Shown piece after piece: positions 6,464 through 8,506 of a stretch of DNA of 8,506 nucleotides. Both the position numbers and the translations under genes were made by a program. The stretch covers positions 1 to 8,506 of the forward strand of contig CANRDA010000042.1 in NCBI GenBank assembly GCA_947629285.1. Reading direction: 5' to 3'. Within the stretch, counting starts at the first letter, position 1. Every line of letters starts with the position of its first letter. This stretch comes from an uncultured Bacilli bacterium. GTDB lineage: Bacteria > Bacillota_I > Bacilli_A > RF39 > UBA660. Under the pieces are notes generated by a model, which saw only the letters and a program-made list of their open reading frames with translations, was not told the DNA's origin and ran no database searches.

Positions 6464-7711
6464 ATGAACAGGACTTATTTATGTATAGATTTAAAATCTT
6501 TTTATGCATCAGTAGAATGTGTAGAACGAAATCTTGACCCTTTTAAAGTAGATTTAGTAGTTGCAAACCCAACACAAAAAGGAGCAATCTGTCTTGCAAT
6601 ATCACCTAAAATGAAAGAACGTGGAATAAAGAATCGTTGTAGGATTTGGGAGATACCTAAAAGTATTCATCCAATAGTTGCTAAACCTAGAATGAAAAAA
6701 TATATAGAGTATTCTGCTAAAATATATTCAATATACTTAAAATATGTATCCAGTGAGGATATCCACCCTTACTCAATTGATGAGATGTTTTTAGATGTAA
6801 CTAATTATTTAAATTTATATAATATGACAGTGGTAGAACTAGCTAAAACAATAATAAATGATATATATAAACAAACTAAAATAACTGCAACAGCAGGAAT
6901 AGGAACCAATCTTTATTTAGCAAAAGTTGCTCTTGATATAATGGCTAAACATAGTAAGAATAATATAGGGTATTTAGATGAAGATATGTATATAAAAACA
7001 TTGTCCCATCACACACCTTTAACTGATTTCTGGAGTATAGGTTATGGTACTTTAAATAGATTATCTAAACTTCATATAAAAGATATGTATGATATTGCTC
7101 ATACGGATGAAAAAATACTTTATAAAGAGTTTGGAGTTAATGCAAGATACTTAATAGACCATTCTTTAGGAAAAGAAGAATGTACTATAAAAGATATAAA
7201 GGAATATAAACCTAAATCAAATTCTATTTCTAACGGTCAAATATTATATAAAGATTATGATTATAAGAGTGCTAGAACAGTACTTATAGAAATGATAGAT
7301 ACCATAGTACTAGAATTAGTAGAGAAAGGTTTAGAAACACAGCACATAAGTGTATATATAGGTTATTCTAAAGATTTATTAAAGCCTTTAAAAATGTCTA
7401 TTAAATTAGAAAGTGAAACTAATAGTTATACTAAGATATTAAATAAAGTATTAAATGAGTATGATTATAGAATAAATCAAGATTTCTATATTAGAAGAAT
7501 AGGTGTTTCTCTAAATAATATACACATCAAAAAGTATGAACAAATAAGTTTGTTTGAAAGTAGTGATGATAGTGATTCTATATTAGAAAATACTATTGTA
7601 AAAATAAAAAATAAGTTTGGTAAAAATTCCATTTTACGTGCGACGAGTTTAAAAGAAGAAGCAACACAAAAAGAAAGGAATAAATTAATAGGTGGTCACA
7701 GTGCAGAATAG
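6464..7711 (+). CDS. Y-family translesion DNA polymerase, UmuC/UvrX type
   Basis: The protein has 415 aa, the usual length for UmuC-type polymerases, and copies damaged DNA with low fidelity. The metal-binding acidic residues are in place: D9 in YLCIDLKSFYASVE (5-18) and D106-E107 in YSIDEMFLDV. F13-Y14 hold the steric-gate position against ribonucleotides. ATAGIGTNLYLAKVALDIMAK matches the family's thumb-proximal helix-hairpin-helix entry (TAGIG.N..LAK), and SIGYGTLNRL corresponds to the IG-helix motif. The last quarter is the little-finger domain and ends with QISLF (360-364), a sliding-clamp binding pentapeptide. The C-terminal GGHSAE tail overlaps the next gene's start. ATG 6464 follows GGTGA by 5 nt. 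Coupling with a YolD-like gene is typical of the Bacillus UvrX/YqjW branch, often found on chromosomes, plasmids and prophages. It is probably SOS-controlled (LexA-like box in the promoter). The family is certain; the exact gene name is not assigned. Confidence 0.95.
   Translation: MNRTYLCIDLKSFYASVECVERNLDPFKVDLVVANPTQKGAICLAISPKMKERGIKNRCRIWEIPKSIHPIVAKPRMKKYIEYSAKIYSIYLKYVSSEDIHPYSIDEMFLDVTNYLNLYNMTVVELAKTIINDIYKQTKITATAGIGTNLYLAKVALDIMAKHSKNNIGYLDEDMYIKTLSHHTPLTDFWSIGYGTLNRLSKLHIKDMYDIAHTDEKILYKEFGVNARYLIDHSLGKEECTIKDIKEYKPKSNSISNGQILYKDYDYKSARTVLIEMIDTIVLELVEKGLETQHISVYIGYSKDLLKPLKMSIKLESETNSYTKILNKVLNEYDYRINQDFYIRRIGVSLNNIHIKKYEQISLFESSDDSDSILENTIVKIKNKFGKNSILRATSLKEEATQKERNKLIGGHSAE
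7690..7695 (+). promoter_or_regulatory. Ribosome binding site that fixes the YolD start
   Basis: AGGTGG is 5 nt from GTG at 7701. It overlaps the other candidate start, GTG at 7692, and so cannot serve that one. The transporter gene at 2520 uses a nearly identical site (AAGGTGG). Confidence 0.65.
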
Positions 7712-8003
7712 AGCAAAAGAGTTTATGCCTTTTGATGCTTTAAAAGGCTTTAAAGAGGCATTAAAAAAAGTTGAGAAAATTAAGGAAGATAAAAAAGAGT
7801 TATCAGAAGATATATTTAGTGAATTAAATGATAAAGTAAAGACTTTAAAGAAAGGGGACTATGTAATTTTAGAACATTTTAATGATATGGATTATATTAA
7901 AACTAAAGGTATAGTAAAAAAAGTAGATTATATAAATAAAGTTATTTATGTAGATAACAGTAAGATATTCTTTGATGATATTATTTATATGGATGAAAAA
8001 TAA
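7701..8003 (+). CDS. YolD-like protein
   Basis: This 100-aa protein of the YolD-like family (PF08863) has the family signature at its N-terminus, NRAKEFMPFDALKGFKEAL. A charged helical stretch with many Lys/Glu residues follows, then a beta-rich C-terminal half with the usual pattern: a GDYVILEHF strand, KGIVKKVDYINKVIYV and a closing IFFDDIIYMD. Members are found next to UmuC-type polymerases in Bacillus and related phages and plasmids, and were once proposed as functional stand-ins for UmuD; a biochemical role is not settled. The start chosen is GTG 7701, with AGGTGG 5 nt upstream; an upstream in-frame GTG at 7692 is also open. The first 11 nt overlap the end of the polymerase gene, which implies translational coupling and roughly matched amounts. 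The two genes end at a shared weak terminator. The family is certain. Confidence 0.9.
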   Translation: MQNRAKEFMPFDALKGFKEALKKVEKIKEDKKELSEDIFSELNDKVKTLKKGDYVILEHFNDMDYIKTKGIVKKVDYINKVIYVDNSKIFFDDIIYMDEK

Positions 8004-8004
8004 A

Positions 8005-8023
8005 AAACTCAAAAAAAGAGTTT
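8005..8023. terminator. Hairpin between the convergent YolD and RHH genes
   Basis: AAACTC (8005-8010) and GAGTTT (8018-8023) enclose seven As. Read leftward, the stem is followed by more Ts, giving a fair terminator for the RHH gene ending at 8028. Read rightward, the T-run is broken (TTTAATATTATTTC), so it stops the YolD transcript less well. Confidence 0.55.
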
Positions 8024-8027
8024 AATA

Positions 8028-8195
8028 TTATTTCATTTTTAAGCAAGTTTCAATCATACTAACTATAACATTATTAAAAGATGTATCGTTTTCTTTGGCA
8101 ATTTTTTCTATTTCTTTCACCAAACTTTCTTTAAGATATAAAGTTTTATAGGTAGAAGGATTTTTTTCTTTAGTTTTTTTAGGAACAAATTTCAC
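8028..8195 (-). CDS. Ribbon-helix-helix DNA-binding protein (55 aa)
   Basis: The start is GTG at 8195, with AAGAGGTG (8208-8201) 5 nt upstream, and the stop is TAA at 8030-8028. A basic N-terminal tail (KFVPKKTKEKN) leads into STYKTLYLKESLVKEIEKIA, which fits the RHH beta-strand and first helix. KENDTSFNNVIVSMIETCL then gives the turn and second helix. Spacing and length agree with Arc/CopG-type repressors, which dimerise and insert the paired strand into the DNA major groove. The residues Y16-L21 would contact DNA. It faces away from the pilin-like gene and shares with it an intergenic region holding a 26-bp palindrome, a natural operator for itself and its neighbour. RHH proteins are also found as antitoxins, but no toxin gene is adjacent on this strand. 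The gene is well supported; the target is inferred. Confidence 0.8.
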   Translation of the reverse strand: MKFVPKKTKEKNPSTYKTLYLKESLVKEIEKIAKENDTSFNNVIVSMIETCLKMK

Positions 8196-8240
8196 TATCT
8201 CACCTCTTTACAATTATTTTAATATATTAATAAAACAAAT

Positions 8241-8278
8241 AATAAATTAGAAATTTCTAATTTATTTTTCTAATTTAT
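8241..8278. promoter_or_regulatory. Perfect 26-bp palindrome plus third half-site, probable operator
   Basis: Positions 8241-8266 are a perfect palindrome without a spacer, with left half AATAAATTAGAAA. Its right half contains TTTCTAATTTAT (8254-8265), which is repeated at 8267-8278 with a 13-nt period. This gives three copies of the TTTCTAA half-site (one inverted at 8247-8253, then 8254-8260 and 8267-8273). The array covers the -35 region of the pilin-like gene's promoter and lies upstream of the RHH gene. RHH repressors commonly bind such arrays cooperatively. Confidence 0.55.
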
Positions 8279-8279
8279 A

Positions 8280-8288
8280 TGGTATAAT
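8280..8288 (+). promoter_or_regulatory. Extended -10 promoter of the pilin-like gene
   Basis: TGGTATAAT (8280-8288) fits TGnTATAAT. No good -35 box exists at the expected spacing; that region is taken up by the half-site array, so activity is open to repression there. AGAGGTG (8296-8302) follows. Confidence 0.6.
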
Positions 8289-8311
8289 TAAAATAAGAGG
8301 TGTATAATTAT

Positions 8312-8506
8312 ATGAAAAATAAAGGATTTACTTTAATAGAGTTACTAGCAGTAATAGTAATACTAGCAATAATAGCATTAATAGCAACCCCTATAATATT
8401 AAATATAATAGGAGAGTCTAAAATAAAATCATTAGAAATAAGTACAAGTGAATATATAAGAGCAGTAAATATATCCCTTATGAATAAAGAAATAAATGAG
8501 AATGTA
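8312..8506 (+). CDS. Type IV pilin-like protein, N-terminal part (cut by window end)
   Basis: Only the first 65 residues are in the window. MKNKG/FTLIELLAVI is a class III (prepilin) signal: a short basic leader, Gly before the cut, Phe at +1 and Glu at +5. A long hydrophobic helix (residues 6-33) follows. A prepilin peptidase would cut after Gly5 and methylate Phe6, and the helix would pack into a pilus or pseudopilus core. After the helix comes GESKIKSLEISTSEYIRAV, typical of the amphipathic continuation of the pilin helix. The ATG follows AGAGGTG (8296-8302) by 9 nt. Its 3' end and any assembly genes (ATPase, platform protein, peptidase) lie outside the window, so adhesion, motility or DNA uptake cannot be distinguished. 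The gene is divergent from an RHH regulator with an operator-like palindrome between them. Confidence 0.88.
   Translation, partial: MKNKGFTLIELLAVIVILAIIALIATPIILNIIGESKIKSLEISTSEYIRAVNISLMNKEINENV

Noticed and set aside
8241..8270. Palindrome as an intrinsic terminator
   Set aside because: It has no loop, and no rightward transcript would need stopping there: the YolD gene has its own hairpin and the RHH gene runs the other way.
1..8506. CRISPR array, insertion sequence, tRNA or rRNA genes
   Set aside because: No regularly spaced identical repeats, no transposase frame with flanking inverted repeats, and no tRNA- or rRNA-like conserved segments were seen on either strand.

Overview
The window is about 25-30% G+C by eye. 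It has AT-rich codon use, strong Shine-Dalgarno sites (AGGAG, AAGGTGG, AGAGGTG), textbook sigma-A-type promoters with 17-nt spacers, and short hairpin/T-run terminators. The standard code fits: every gene ends in TAA or TAG, and tryptophan is read from TGG. Together with a UmuC-type polymerase next to YolD, a type IV pilin-like gene and a two-half MMPL transporter, this points to a low-GC Bacillota chromosome. A host-associated Bacilli/Erysipelotrichia or Clostridia relative is plausible, but the genus cannot be read from the sequence.

Layout, left to right. A promoter pointing left out of the window (13-41) stands back to back with a perfect-consensus promoter (95-123). The latter drives a 187-residue two-helix membrane protein of unknown function (150-713). 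That gene converges, across a bidirectional terminator (717-746), with a leftward NMT1/SsuA-type ABC substrate-binding protein (773-1774). Divergent from the latter is a membrane-anchored cyclophilin-like domain protein (1893-2369). A 1180-residue MMPL/RND-family transporter follows (2520-6062). Its second extracellular loop carries about 550 extra residues that I read as seven degenerate tandem repeats of roughly 72-86 residues. Then comes a 400-nt gap without a protein gene. It holds a leftward small RNA with its own promoter and terminator (about 6222-6300), unusually GC-rich in its core and with a T-box-like string. A short operon follows: a Y-family DNA polymerase (6464-7711) overlapping a YolD-like gene (7701-8003), with a LexA-box-like sequence in the promoter spacer. 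Finally, a 55-residue ribbon-helix-helix protein (8028-8195, leftward) faces away from a type IV pilin-like gene (8312 to the window end). Between them lies a perfect 26-bp palindrome with a third half-site, overlapping the pilin promoter.

How the genes relate. The polymerase and YolD gene form one translesion-synthesis unit, probably damage-inducible. The RHH protein, palindrome and pilin-like gene look like a compact regulator/operator/target module. The transporter, binding protein, cyclophilin-like protein and two-helix protein each appear to be single-gene units acting at the cell envelope. The most unusual items are the repeat array in the transporter loop, the uncatalogued small RNA, and the RHH/palindrome/pilin arrangement.
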